A stretch of 49,456 nucleotides of DNA from an uncultured Methanobacteriaceae archaeon. GTDB taxonomy: Archaea > Methanobacteriota > Methanobacteria > Methanobacteriales > Methanobacteriaceae. Under the pieces are notes generated by a model that was given only the letters and a program-made list of their open reading frames with translations, was not told the origin of the DNA and searched no databases. The translations under genes were made by a program, and so were the position numbers. Location of the stretch: contig CAMYKT010000011.1 in assembly GCA_947259185.1 (NCBI GenBank), positions 1-49,456 on the forward strand, written 5' to 3'. Of this stretch, positions 8,311-16,265 are shown piece after piece. Position 1 is the stretch's first letter, and each line of letters begins with the position of its first letter.

Positions 8311-10032
8311 ATGTATTTAGAAAAATTCATAATCAAAAATTTCCGTTCAATAAAATTTTTAACTCTTAATTTTAAGAAAGGGCTGAATATTATTATTGGT
8401 GAAAATAATTCTGGAAAAACTGCTATAATTGATGCTTTAAGACTCAGTTTAGGGGATTTCCAGCAGCCCCGAGATATTTATTGTTCTAAATCAGATTTTA
8501 GAATTGATCGATCTGAAATAGATAACGAAATAGATGATATTGAATTTCATTTATTTTTTAAATGCGAAGATATTGAAGAAACTGCAGTGTTTAATGAGTT
8601 ACATGTTATAGATGAAAATGGAAATCATGGTCTTCAATTACACTTTCGATTTGAATTTGATAGTAGAAAAGATAAAAAAGTAAAAAGAAAAGTGTGGGGT
8701 GGTGCTACAGAAGGTGGAACATTATCACATGAAGTTAGTTCTGTATTACGTAATGTTTATTTAGGTGCTTTGAGAGATCCAAACAAAGATTTTAAACCAA
8801 ATAGGAATAATATTCTAGCAGATTTATATTTAACGATACCAAAAACTGATCAAGAAAAAAATAAACTTTTAACTGAAATAATACAAGTTTTAAATGAAAA
8901 AGAATGGTATGAATTCATTACAGAAGGCAATAAATATATATTGGAGCATTTAGATCACTTATCTTATAGGAATGAAAAAAAACAAGATGTTAAAGTAAGT
9001 TTTCCCACATTTGAATTTGATGAATTTATAAAAAATCTAATAATACAATTGCCCGTATTTAATGAGAATTTAATTAATAATCCTCAAGACCAACAATATT
9101 TTGAAATATGGCAAAATGGATTAGGCTTAAATAATTTAATTTATACTGCTGCAGTTTTAGGCAATATTAGACAAAGAAATAAAACTTCAGAACCAGAATA
9201 TAATTTGTTACTTATTGAAGAACCTGAAGCTCATTTACATCCTCAGCTCCAAAATACATTTTTTAACTACTTAAAAAAACTAAATAAAGACCATGAGTTC
9301 CAAATTATTGTAACATCCCATTCGCCAACTATAGCTGCTAAAACTGATTTGAATTTATTGACAATACTTCAAAATATTGATTATAATATTTGTTCTACAC
9401 AAATAAGTGACTTAAATCTGGCTAATAACAGTTTGAAATATCTTCAAAAGTTTTTAGACGTTACAAAATCACAACTATTTTTCGCAAATGGCGTTATTTT
9501 AGTAGAAGGCATTTCAGAAGCCATATTAATTCCGATTTTCAGTAAGATAATTGAAAATGATGTTGAAAGAAAAGGTATAGAAGTTGTAAATATTAATGGG
9601 GTTGCTTTTGAACATTTTGCAAATTTATTCAAGGATACAACCGGTAATGGTCTAAAATGCAATTGTGCGATATTAACTGATGATGATGAAGGCAAAAACG
9701 GTGCAGAAAAAAGAGTCGAAGATGTTAAAGCATTAGAAAGTGCTAATTTAAAACCATATTTCGCTAAAAAAACATTTGAATATGAATTATTAATAAATAA
9801 TGCAGATAATCAAGTTCTTTTTGAAGCATTTAAGGAAATTCACCCAATTCTTTATAATGAACTTATTGAAATTGATAATAATGAAGAAAAAGCTGATTTT
9901 TTTGCTGAAAAAATAGCCAATAACACGAGTAAATCTAAATTTGCTTATGCATTAGCTGTTAGATTAGAAGAAAATCCTGAAAACTTCATAGTTCCGAAAT
10001 ATATAGAAAAAGCAATTGATTTTGTAATTTAA
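8311..10032 (+). CDS. gajA: GajA: OLD-family ATPase/TOPRIM endonuclease of a Gabija defence system
   Basis: A 573-aa protein with the GajA architecture. An ABC-type ATPase head has Walker A GENNSGKT (30-37), signature region NGLGLNNLIY (269-278), Walker B LLLIEEPEAHLHP (299-311) and the H-loop TSHSP (335-339). It is followed by a TOPRIM nuclease domain with the glutamate motif VEGISE (398-403) and the acidic motif LTDDDEGKNG (455-464), the metal-binding residues of OLD nucleases. In known Gabija systems GajA nicks DNA and is released from inhibition when phage replication depletes nucleotides. Its length is close to the bacterial protein. All key catalytic residues I can check are present, so it should be active. 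gajB follows after 44 bp. Confidence 0.92.
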   Translation: MYLEKFIIKNFRSIKFLTLNFKKGLNIIIGENNSGKTAIIDALRLSLGDFQQPRDIYCSKSDFRIDRSEIDNEIDDIEFHLFFKCEDIEETAVFNELHVIDENGNHGLQLHFRFEFDSRKDKKVKRKVWGGATEGGTLSHEVSSVLRNVYLGALRDPNKDFKPNRNNILADLYLTIPKTDQEKNKLLTEIIQVLNEKEWYEFITEGNKYILEHLDHLSYRNEKKQDVKVSFPTFEFDEFIKNLIIQLPVFNENLINNPQDQQYFEIWQNGLGLNNLIYTAAVLGNIRQRNKTSEPEYNLLLIEEPEAHLHPQLQNTFFNYLKKLNKDHEFQIIVTSHSPTIAAKTDLNLLTILQNIDYNICSTQISDLNLANNSLKYLQKFLDVTKSQLFFANGVILVEGISEAILIPIFSKIIENDVERKGIEVVNINGVAFEHFANLFKDTTGNGLKCNCAILTDDDEGKNGAEKRVEDVKALESANLKPYFAKKTFEYELLINNADNQVLFEAFKEIHPILYNELIEIDNNEEKADFFAEKIANNTSKSKFAYALAVRLEENPENFIVPKYIEKAIDFVI

Positions 10033-10076
10033 TGTTAATATGAAGTATTTGGGTTAAAAGTTGAAAAGTGTTTTAT

Positions 10077-11825
10077 ATGCGTAAAAAACCAGAAGGTAAG
10101 CAGAAAGATGTATGTAAAATTAACGGTAAATGTGTAGTTCGTGCATGCCCTGGAAGTGGAAAAACATTTACTGTGGCGGCTAAAATGGCTCAACTTTTAA
10201 AAAAATGGTCTCATACTCATAAAGGAATTGCTGCTATATCATTTACTAATGTGGCATGGGAAGAAATCCAATTTGAATTAAATAAAACATTTTCTATTAA
10301 TATTCCAATTAGCTATCCTCATTTTTTAGGTACTATAGATAGTTTTATAAATAATTTTATTTTCTTTCCTTATGGTCATTTAATTTTAGGATGTGATAAA
10401 AGGCCAAAATTAGTTGGAGAACCTGCTTTTCCTTGGAAAAGAAAAGATTGGGATCGTGATCCCCAACAGTTTTTTGATAGAGTTAGTTATGATTTGAAAG
10501 GGGAGGTATCGCCTCTTGTTTCTTCAGATAGTTTTGGTTTTACTTGGAAAAAAGAGAACGTAAATGGTTCTGAAGATGGAAATTATCAGAATATCCGAAA
10601 AATGAAGGAAAATTTAATAAATGAGGGATATGTTAATCAATCAGATATCAATTATTTTTCTTTGGAATTGCTTAAGAATTACCCTATTGCAAAAACTGTA
10701 GCATTAAGATTTCCATACATAATTATGGACGAGGCTCAAGATACTTCGGAAGTACAAATGCAAATAATAGACATACTTCTTGATAATGGACTGGAAAATA
10801 TGATTTTAGTTGGAGACCCAGACCAATCAATTTATGAGTGGAATGGAGCAAAGCCAGAGCTTTTTGAAAAAAAAATAGAAGAATGGGATTGTTTAATTAC
10901 AATGAATGAAAATTGGCGCAGTTCTCAGAAAATATGTGATTTTACATATTATTTATCTAATTTGTCTAATAAGTCTGCTTCCGTTAATAAATTTAAAGAT
11001 TATGATTTTTGGCCAAAAATATGGAGTTATGATTATGAAGATCCAGATTTTGACAGTTTAATGTTAAAATTTTTACGATTATGCGATTCTAAAGGTATTA
11101 ATCAGAGTTCTAATGATATAGCCATTTTAGCTAGAAGTAATGATTTGATTAATCAAATTCGTCATGTGGAAACTGTAGATCCTTGGATTAAAAATAATTA
11201 TGCGAAAGAATTAATGCATTCTAAATATTTATATGATCATTTTGAATTTCAAGAATCTTTTAAATTACTCGAAAGAACTTATATGAGTATTTTAGAAAAA
11301 GAAACAATATACTCTGATCACGACTTATCTGATTTAATTGATAAAAGAGGGTATTTTGATTTCAAAAAAGAAATTTTTAGTTTAATAAAATTGATGCCTA
11401 AAACGGATATATCTTTGGGAGAATGGTTGACAGAATTTGAGAACAATCTAATAGGATATCCTATCAGTGGTATAAAAAGAAATTTAAGAATTGATGATGA
11501 GTTTAATAATTTAACTTTTGATGAGGTTTTTGGTTATGAAAATTTCAATGAAGAATTTCTATTAAACACAATACATAAAGTAAAGGGTGAAACTTTTGAT
11601 GCTGTTTTATTGATACTTAAAAAAGGATCTACAGGTCCCCGTTACTGTAACTTTTTAAATTCATTAATAGAGGGTGAAAAGGTCAAACATGAAGAGTTGA
11701 GAAATATTTATGTAGGAATTACAAGACCAAAACGAATTTTAGTTTTAGCTGTCCCTTCTGATGATTATGATATATGGGATTCTTATTTTTATCCAAAACA
11801 AAGCTCATTAACGGATTTCTTTTGA
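10077..11825 (+). CDS. gajB: GajB: UvrD/PcrA-like superfamily 1 helicase of a Gabija defence system, with C-terminal PIP box
   Basis: A 582-aa superfamily 1A helicase. Motifs (numbered from ATG 10077) are Walker A ACPGSGKTFT (23-32), motif II IIMDEAQDTS (215-224), motif III LVGDPDQSIYEWNG (244-257), motif IV ENWRSS (278-283), HKVKGETFDAV (500-510) and motif VI YVGITRPKR (545-553). It partners with GajA, which GajB activates on sensing DNA ends or unwound DNA in studied systems. It is somewhat longer than the type member. The protein ends in QSSLTDFF, an exact match to the PCNA-interacting consensus Q-x-x-L-x-x-F-F at the extreme C-terminus, where archaeal clamp-binding motifs usually lie. An alternative GTG start lies 9 bp upstream. 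Confidence 0.92.
   Translation: MRKKPEGKQKDVCKINGKCVVRACPGSGKTFTVAAKMAQLLKKWSHTHKGIAAISFTNVAWEEIQFELNKTFSINIPISYPHFLGTIDSFINNFIFFPYGHLILGCDKRPKLVGEPAFPWKRKDWDRDPQQFFDRVSYDLKGEVSPLVSSDSFGFTWKKENVNGSEDGNYQNIRKMKENLINEGYVNQSDINYFSLELLKNYPIAKTVALRFPYIIMDEAQDTSEVQMQIIDILLDNGLENMILVGDPDQSIYEWNGAKPELFEKKIEEWDCLITMNENWRSSQKICDFTYYLSNLSNKSASVNKFKDYDFWPKIWSYDYEDPDFDSLMLKFLRLCDSKGINQSSNDIAILARSNDLINQIRHVETVDPWIKNNYAKELMHSKYLYDHFEFQESFKLLERTYMSILEKETIYSDHDLSDLIDKRGYFDFKKEIFSLIKLMPKTDISLGEWLTEFENNLIGYPISGIKRNLRIDDEFNNLTFDEVFGYENFNEEFLLNTIHKVKGETFDAVLLILKKGSTGPRYCNFLNSLIEGEKVKHEELRNIYVGITRPKRILVLAVPSDDYDIWDSYFYPKQSSLTDFF
11799..11822 (+). other. PIP-box codons (QSSLTDFF) at the GajB C-terminus
   Basis: The last eight codons of gajB encode Q-S-S-L-T-D-F-F and are followed directly by TGA. 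This matches the canonical clamp-binding motif at all four fixed positions (Q, aliphatic, two aromatics). Archaeal replication and repair proteins such as FEN1 and DNA polymerases carry the same motif at their ends. Confidence 0.6.
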
Positions 11826-12086
11826 TGATGCATTTATTATTTAATATTTTCAATTATATTTTATATTATCTCTCAGGAGATCTCTATTTTTAAATATCTT
11901 TAATTTTTTAATAAAAAAAAAATAATATTACTTTTTATATAAAAACTATGCTAAAAAAGATAGAAAAGTGAAGGAATCCTCACATCTTAATAAAGTAAAT
12001 ATGGAATTAAGGAATATTCTATCCCGGGGACTTCCTTAGGATAATTTAACAGATTAGGGAATGATAATCAACTAATAATATTAATT

Positions 12087-12209
12087 TTAGATTTCTATTT
12101 TTTTTATCTAAATTCATTAATTATTCACCCGGGATAGAAGAAAAAAGTATATCCTAAAAGCCATAAAAAATAGCATAAATTGGTTTTCCTTGCTGAGCGG
12201 ATTCGTTAC
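12087..12209 (-). repeat. Degenerate direct repeat, right copy
   Basis: This is the counterpart of 7056-7175, in the same orientation. The best-conserved core runs from AAAAAAGTATATCCTAAAA to TTGCTGAGCGGATTCGTTACC. Read in the frame of the left copy it also gives a F-L-W-x-L-G-Y-T-F-F segment, but a one-base shift and stop codons interrupt it, so this copy is more decayed. Together the two bracket the DUF4238-gajA-gajB block. Confidence 0.6.
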
Positions 12210-12240
12210 CATTATATTACGAACACTGGGCAAGGAAAAA
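12184..12240. repeat. Imperfect hairpin or terminal inverted repeat
   Basis: TTTTCCTTGC at 12184-12193 is complementary to GCAAGGAAAA at 12230-12239, and the inner TTCGT pairs with ACGAA, leaving a mismatched middle and a loop of about 12 nt. The left arm lies within the right direct repeat, while the right arm is unique. It could be a recombination or transposon end, or a structured RNA; the sequence alone does not decide. Confidence 0.4.
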
Positions 12241-12303
12241 CACAAATAATACTTTAAAAAATTACGGTAATATCCAAATAAAAGAAATAAATTATTCAAA
12301 GTT

Positions 12304-12860
12304 CTACAGAACCCGGAAACTATTTAAAATAATATCAAAATTCGCCCTTTCACTATCAAATTCATCATCAGGGGCCTGTAAAAGCATCATATAGGTTTTA
12401 TCATTTTTTACCAGTAGTATATGGGACATTCTTATTAGTTTACTAAAATGAGTATCATTAACCATGTAAACATCTTCATAGGCAGTTTTATTGTCTATAG
12501 TCAGTTCATTACTGGATATTTTTTCCCAACCCGGAGTCTGAATATTTCGGAGTCATTAACGGCCCTATCCTCAGGCATCCCATTATTATTCCATATCTGT
12601 ACCTGAAACTGGACGTTATTAAATCCTAATTCCTTGGTGGCCATAATCACATTGTCCCCGGTTGTGTTATCTGCATTGGCAAACCATCCTGAAGGATATT
12701 CAAAACTAACTCCATAGGCGGTAATATTTTTAGTAGAATTACTTAGATTATCTCCGGATAAGTATCCGGAAGTAAGATCCTCCATAGATACACATCCTGA
12801 TGTAAGAACAATCAAACAAATTAATCCAGTTATAACTCCCCCGTATTTCTTTAAGGCCAT
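12304..12860 (-). pseudogene. PsbP/DUF1795-like lipoprotein, interrupted by a one-base frameshift
   Basis: The first part reads as a lipoprotein of 119 residues: a signal sequence with lipobox (L-T-S-G-C at about residue 23), then an exported domain with YGVSFEYPSGW. After NDSEIF the frame runs into a stop, but the neighbouring frame continues as NIQTPGWEKISSNELTIDN, then TAYEDVYMV and ends FDIILNSFRVL before TAG. One missing base near 12537-12550 restores a protein of about 185 aa of the PsbP-like/DUF1795 type common in Methanobacteriales. The start has a GGGAGG ribosome binding site. Whether this is true decay or a sequencing error cannot be told from here. Confidence 0.8.
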
Positions 12861-13130
12861 AATGTTCCTCCCTTTTTAAATAAAATTATAATTAAATTGA
12901 TTAAAGTAATATAAAAACATTGTATATTTATAAGGATTTGAGATAGCTATTTATTGAATTAGATTAGAAAATCCATTCGTATAAGGAATAAAAAAAATAT
13001 TTCTTCTAAAAAAATTATCCTGGAATATTTTAGCAATATTTAAGCCCTCTTAGGCTACACCAATTTCTTTTTTAAAAATTTAAATCACTTTAAACTCATA
13101 TAATATATTAAATATTTAGGAGTTAAAAAA

Positions 13131-13493
13131 ATGCCAAGAGTAGTCCATTTTGAGATACCAGCAGATAACCCGGAAAGAGCAATTGAATTTTATAAGAATG
13201 CTTTTGGATGGGAAATAGAAAAATGGGAGGGTCCTTTTGATTACTGGCTTGTAAAAACTGGAGAAGAAGATGAACCGGGTATTGATGGGGCCATAATGAA
13301 AAAGGAAATGGATGAGAAATTAACCAATGTAATTGCAGTGGAATCTTTTCAGGAATTTGCAAAAAAAATTGAAAAATCTGGTGGAAAAATGCTAACTGAT
13401 AAAACGCTTATCCCTGGAATTGGTATTACCGCTTCCTTTGAGGATACCGAAGGGAATATTTTATCCATAATTGAACCGGAGATTATGGAATAA
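13131..13493 (+). CDS. VOC superfamily (glyoxalase/bleomycin-resistance-like) protein
   Basis: A 120-aa single-domain protein of the vicinal oxygen chelate fold. The opening VHFEIPADNPERAIEFYKNA and GWEIEKWEG form the first beta-alpha-beta module, and the later ITASFEDTEGNILSIIEP is the standard final strand with its metal-ligand glutamate. Proteins this size act as dimers; substrates vary (methylglyoxal adducts, drugs, dioxygenase substrates), so the reaction cannot be named. The start has an AGGAG ribosome binding site. It stands alone, and a run of eight T about 15 bp after the stop is a likely terminator. Confidence 0.88.
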   Translation: MPRVVHFEIPADNPERAIEFYKNAFGWEIEKWEGPFDYWLVKTGEEDEPGIDGAIMKKEMDEKLTNVIAVESFQEFAKKIEKSGGKMLTDKTLIPGIGITASFEDTEGNILSIIEPEIME

Positions 13494-13948
13494 TTATAAT
13501 AACTTATTAAATTTTTTTTCATGTTATTAATTAGTATATAATCCATTTTCAACAGGATTTAACTCTGATATGACCAATATGTTTTTGTTTCCTTCAGTTT
13601 TTAGATTGATATAAAATATCCAATATATCCCATAAATAGTTTATGTCAGCTTTCCAGCCTTCATGTGGTTTTTAATCTATAGAGAAACATTTTGATTGGT
13701 GTTTTTCTTTATTCCAGCATATTATAATATGTTACTGTCCTATATTATTTTTTTAAGATACTTTCTTAATAATTGGTTTTTTATCTTTTCAGTATTCTAA
13801 ATTAGTCAATTTTCTAATTCTAAAAATAGAAATATTTAATACTAACTATGGACATATATGAAAGGTTTAATACTGACCCGTAACACATATATACATAGGA
13901 GAAATAGTCGCCATTAGATGGAATTGTTAATCATAGGAGTGGGTATAT
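13494..13948. other. Intergenic region with the promoter of the PRC-barrel gene
   Basis: No gene is seen here. A T-run near 13508-13518 probably ends the VOC transcript. A TATA-like ACACATATATACATA around 13884-13898, about 50 bp before the next start codon, is the likely promoter of the PRC-barrel gene; its ribosome binding site is GGAGTG. Confidence 0.45.
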
Positions 13949-14188
13949 ATGAAAATATCGGATGAATTATTGGGAAAGGATGTTATAGATGAATCTGGAG
14001 ACCAAATAGGTTTAGTTGATGATGTGGAATGGGATTTTGAATCCAATACTGTAAAATCCATTATTTTAAAAGAAGCAGGGATATCTGCAAAAATTGGACT
14101 GGGTGATCATAAGATTGTGCCTTATGAACATATTGCAACTATTGGGGATAAAGTTCTAATTAAAGGCAGAGTTTTTAAGAAGGAATAA
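13949..14188 (+). CDS. PRC-barrel domain protein
   Basis: A 79-aa protein consisting of one PRC-barrel domain (MKISDELLGKDVIDESGDQI, then G-x-V-D-D-V-E-W-D). Such small beta-barrel proteins occur in several copies in methanogens and are thought to mediate protein or RNA contacts; the role of this one is unknown. It has its own promoter upstream and a 14-T tract downstream, so it is probably monocistronic. It sits beside small heat-shock genes, which may hint at a stress role but proves nothing. Confidence 0.9.
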   Translation: MKISDELLGKDVIDESGDQIGLVDDVEWDFESNTVKSIILKEAGISAKIGLGDHKIVPYEHIATIGDKVLIKGRVFKKE

Positions 14189-14196
14189 ATAATTAA

Positions 14197-14210
14197 TTTT
14201 TTTTTTTTTT
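14197..14210 (+). terminator. Oligo-T terminator
   Basis: An uninterrupted run of 14 T starts 8 bp after the PRC-barrel stop codon. Archaeal RNA polymerase terminates at such T-tracts without a hairpin. Confidence 0.6.
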
Positions 14211-14257
14211 AGTAGATTGTTAAAATTTTATTTAGATTTATTTAATGAGGAGATTCC

Positions 14258-15028
14258 ATGAAAAATGATATAGCTGAATCAACAGATGAAATGAAAAAAA
14301 AGGCCCATAAAAAAGTTGAAAAAGGGAAAGATTGGAGTGAAGAAAAAAAAGAAGAGGCAAAGGATAAATTGGGCGAAGCTAAGGAATCTGCTGAAAAAAC
14401 TAAGGGTGATGTTGAGAAGAAAGTGGGCGAGGCTAAGGAATCTGCTGAAAAAATGAAAGAAGATGTTAGCAGTAGGATAGAAGAAGTTAAAGAAGATGCT
14501 TCTGGGAAAAAAGAAGAAATAGAGGAAAAATTAGGTGAATTAAAAAAAGAAGCTGAAAAAGAGAAAGCAAAACTTGAAAAAGAGAGTAAAAAAGAAGGAG
14601 TTACTCCTGCAGAGAAATTGTTGAATGACCTAGTCTCTAAATTAAAGGAAGGGAAAGTGCAAATAGATGAGGCAATATCTGATTACACCAAACCTGAAAC
14701 TCCACAATCCAAACCATTAGTTGATGTTCTAGAAACCAATGACACCATAATATTAATAGCTGACATTTCCGGTGTTAAAAAAGAAGATATAGACATCAGA
14801 ATTTCAAAAAATACTGTAGAAATAACTGCAATGTTCCAAAAAGAACCTGAAATTGAAGGTGCTAAATTCACTCAAAAAGAGAGAAGCTATGGTAAAACAA
14901 ATAGAACCATAAATCTTTCCACAAAAATTAAAGTCAAAGAAGCCACAGCTAAATACAAAGAATGTACACTTACCATCACACTCCCTAAAGCGGTAAAAGA
15001 CATAACCAAAGTAAAAATTGAAGATTAA
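14258..15028 (+). CDS. LEA-like coiled-coil protein fused to an Hsp20 (alpha-crystallin) domain
   Basis: A 256-aa protein with two distinct parts. Residues 1-115 are almost entirely K, E, A, D and G in an 11-mer-like helical pattern typical of LEA/YtxH-like stress proteins, including an 18-residue tandem repeat at 39-56 and 57-74 (both begin GEAKESAEK). Residues 152-255 form an alpha-crystallin domain (KPLVDVLETNDTIILIADIS, GVKKEDIDI, final strand CTLTITLPK), clearly paralogous to the Hsp20 at 15789-16265. Hsp20 proteins hold unfolded proteins; the LEA-like arm would be disordered or helical and may add desiccation or salt protection (inference). The start follows GAGGAG. It probably forms a transcript with the 25-aa gene downstream. 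Confidence 0.85.
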   Translation: MKNDIAESTDEMKKKAHKKVEKGKDWSEEKKEEAKDKLGEAKESAEKTKGDVEKKVGEAKESAEKMKEDVSSRIEEVKEDASGKKEEIEEKLGELKKEAEKEKAKLEKESKKEGVTPAEKLLNDLVSKLKEGKVQIDEAISDYTKPETPQSKPLVDVLETNDTIILIADISGVKKEDIDIRISKNTVEITAMFQKEPEIEGAKFTQKERSYGKTNRTINLSTKIKVKEATAKYKECTLTITLPKAVKDITKVKIED

Positions 15029-15099
15029 AAATCTTTCAAAATTTAGTATTGTAATTAATAAATCAGTTAAATGATCACTGCCTTAAAGGAGGAAATCCT

Positions 15100-15177
15100 A
15101 TGATAAGAAACATTTTGTATTATATTGTCGTTATTATCATTATTGTAGTTGTTTTAAGGTTTTTAGGGATTCTATAG
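15100..15177 (+). CDS. 25-aa single-pass membrane microprotein
   Basis: A very small gene with an excellent ribosome binding site (AAAGGAGG, spacing about 7) before ATG. The product is 25 residues: MIRNILYY, then nine or more consecutive I/V residues, then LRFLGIL. It is one transmembrane helix with basic residues at both ends. It lies 71 bp after the LEA-like Hsp20 gene on the same strand and may be co-transcribed with it. I do not recognise the family. The strong translation signal is the main reason to accept it; conservation would be needed to confirm it. Confidence 0.6.
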   Translation: MIRNILYYIVVIIIIVVVLRFLGIL

Positions 15178-15193
15178 ACAATAACGAATTTTA

Positions 15194-15763
15194 TCAGGAT
15201 CTGAAATACCGGGCAAACAACTCTTCAATATCCTCAGGATGTGTCAATACATCAGTATTATCCATAGCAGCCAGTTTATTTATATTCTCCACGTCTTCTT
15301 CTCGCAGGGTTAATTTAAGGTCCTTCCCATCAGGTAGTTTGGTAATGGTAACCCCTACTTCATAATCAGAAGGCATGATATAGAGGGGTATATCTGCTCT
15401 TTGACCCATAATAGCAGAATTTGCCAGTAAGGTATCACCCATACGAAGGGCTATTTTAGCCACGGTATTCGCAGAACAGGGGGCAATTAACATGAATTCA
15501 TACTTACCCAGCTGAATTTGACCGGCCAGAAAGGGAGAATTAGCATTAATCTCCACCCAGATATTATTAAAATTAGTTTCTATTTCATTGGAGATTCCAT
15601 AGTATTTTATTACCTGGTCCCCTGATCGGGAGATGTAGACATCAATATCCACCACATCTTCATATTCCTTTTTGATTTTCTTCATCATCTCCAGGGTTTC
15701 TACCATTTTTTCCCCGGCCCCGGCAATTCCCCAAGCCACTTTAGGCTTTTTTTCCTTTTTCAT
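15194..15763 (-). CDS. Archaeoflavoprotein AfpA-like (flavodoxin-fold FMN protein)
   Basis: A 189-aa protein of the flavoprotein/DfpB-like fold, of the archaeoflavoprotein type found in methanogens and Archaeoglobus. Visible features are the N-terminal VAWGIAGAGEKM, the segment LIAPCSANTVAKIALRMGD (the PCSANT motif that binds the flavin phosphate in this superfamily), and IPLYIMPSD. Archaeoglobus AfpA takes electrons from ferredoxin; related methanogen enzymes reduce dihydromethanopterin, so the acceptor is open. I chose ATG 15763 because AAAGGAGGGAC lies 7 bp before it; a TTG 33 bp upstream overlaps the previous gene and is less likely. It follows hsp20 at 25 bp, presumably as one operon. 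Confidence 0.8.
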   Translation of the reverse strand: MKKEKKPKVAWGIAGAGEKMVETLEMMKKIKKEYEDVVDIDVYISRSGDQVIKYYGISNEIETNFNNIWVEINANSPFLAGQIQLGKYEFMLIAPCSANTVAKIALRMGDTLLANSAIMGQRADIPLYIMPSDYEVGVTITKLPDGKDLKLTLREEDVENINKLAAMDNTDVLTHPEDIEELFARYFRS

Positions 15764-15788
15764 AAAAAGTCCCTCCTTTAAATTAGCA

Positions 15789-16265
15789 TCAATCAATATC
15801 CACTTTATGAACTTCTTTTTCTATTTTAGGCAATTTAATGGTTAAAATAGAGTTATCAAAATCAGCTTTCACTTTTTCCACATCAATACTAAAGGGCAAA
15901 GTTAAGGTCCGCATGGTTTTACCATGACTGCGCTCCTTCTGCAGGTACTTTACTTTTTCAGTTTCTCCCTCAAAAATTGTTTTAATTATTATCTGATCTT
16001 CAGCCATTTTTAAATCAATATCCTCCTTTTTAACACCCGGAAGATCCATTTTCACTATAAGGCCAGTTTCAGTTTCTATAACATCAGTAAGTGGTTTTTG
16101 AAGTTCGGTTTTATAATCAGATAATTTCTTTCCAAATTCCTCAGTTTTAGTCTGTATATTGCTCAAAACATCTTCAATAAATTTTTCAGCCCCTAAATCG
16201 ATCTTTTCACTGCTGGAAGTTTCCTTTTCTTTTTTAGATTCTGATTTATTATTTTCAACTGCCAT
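15789..16265 (-). CDS. hsp20: Small heat-shock protein, Hsp20/alpha-crystallin family
   Basis: A 158-aa molecular chaperone. A charged, Ser/Lys/Glu-rich N-terminal arm of about 55 residues is followed by the alpha-crystallin domain: KPLTDVIETETGLIVKMDLP, GVKKEDIDL, KERSHGKTMRTLTLP, and the final SILTIKLPK strand. It closely resembles the C-terminal domain of the LEA-like fusion protein encoded convergently 760 bp away, so one probably arose by duplication. It leads a two-gene unit with the AfpA-like flavoprotein. Confidence 0.92.
   Translation of the reverse strand: MAVENNKSESKKEKETSSSEKIDLGAEKFIEDVLSNIQTKTEEFGKKLSDYKTELQKPLTDVIETETGLIVKMDLPGVKKEDIDLKMAEDQIIIKTIFEGETEKVKYLQKERSHGKTMRTLTLPFSIDVEKVKADFDNSILTIKLPKIEKEVHKVDID

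Larger units (their letters stand above)
11826..12303. other. Intergenic region after gajB with inverted and direct repeats
   Basis: This stretch has no credible gene. It contains a 12-bp inverted repeat, TTCTATCCCGGG (12018-12029) against CCCGGGATAGAA (12128-12139), the right copy of the decayed direct repeat (12087-12209), and a long imperfect hairpin at 12184-12240. A short open frame on the minus strand around 12117-12299 is explained by the repeat and has no ribosome binding site. Confidence 0.5.

Noticed and set aside
12117..12299. 60-codon open frame on the minus strand
   Set aside because: It covers the decayed direct repeat, has no ribosome binding site and no family resemblance beyond the repeat.
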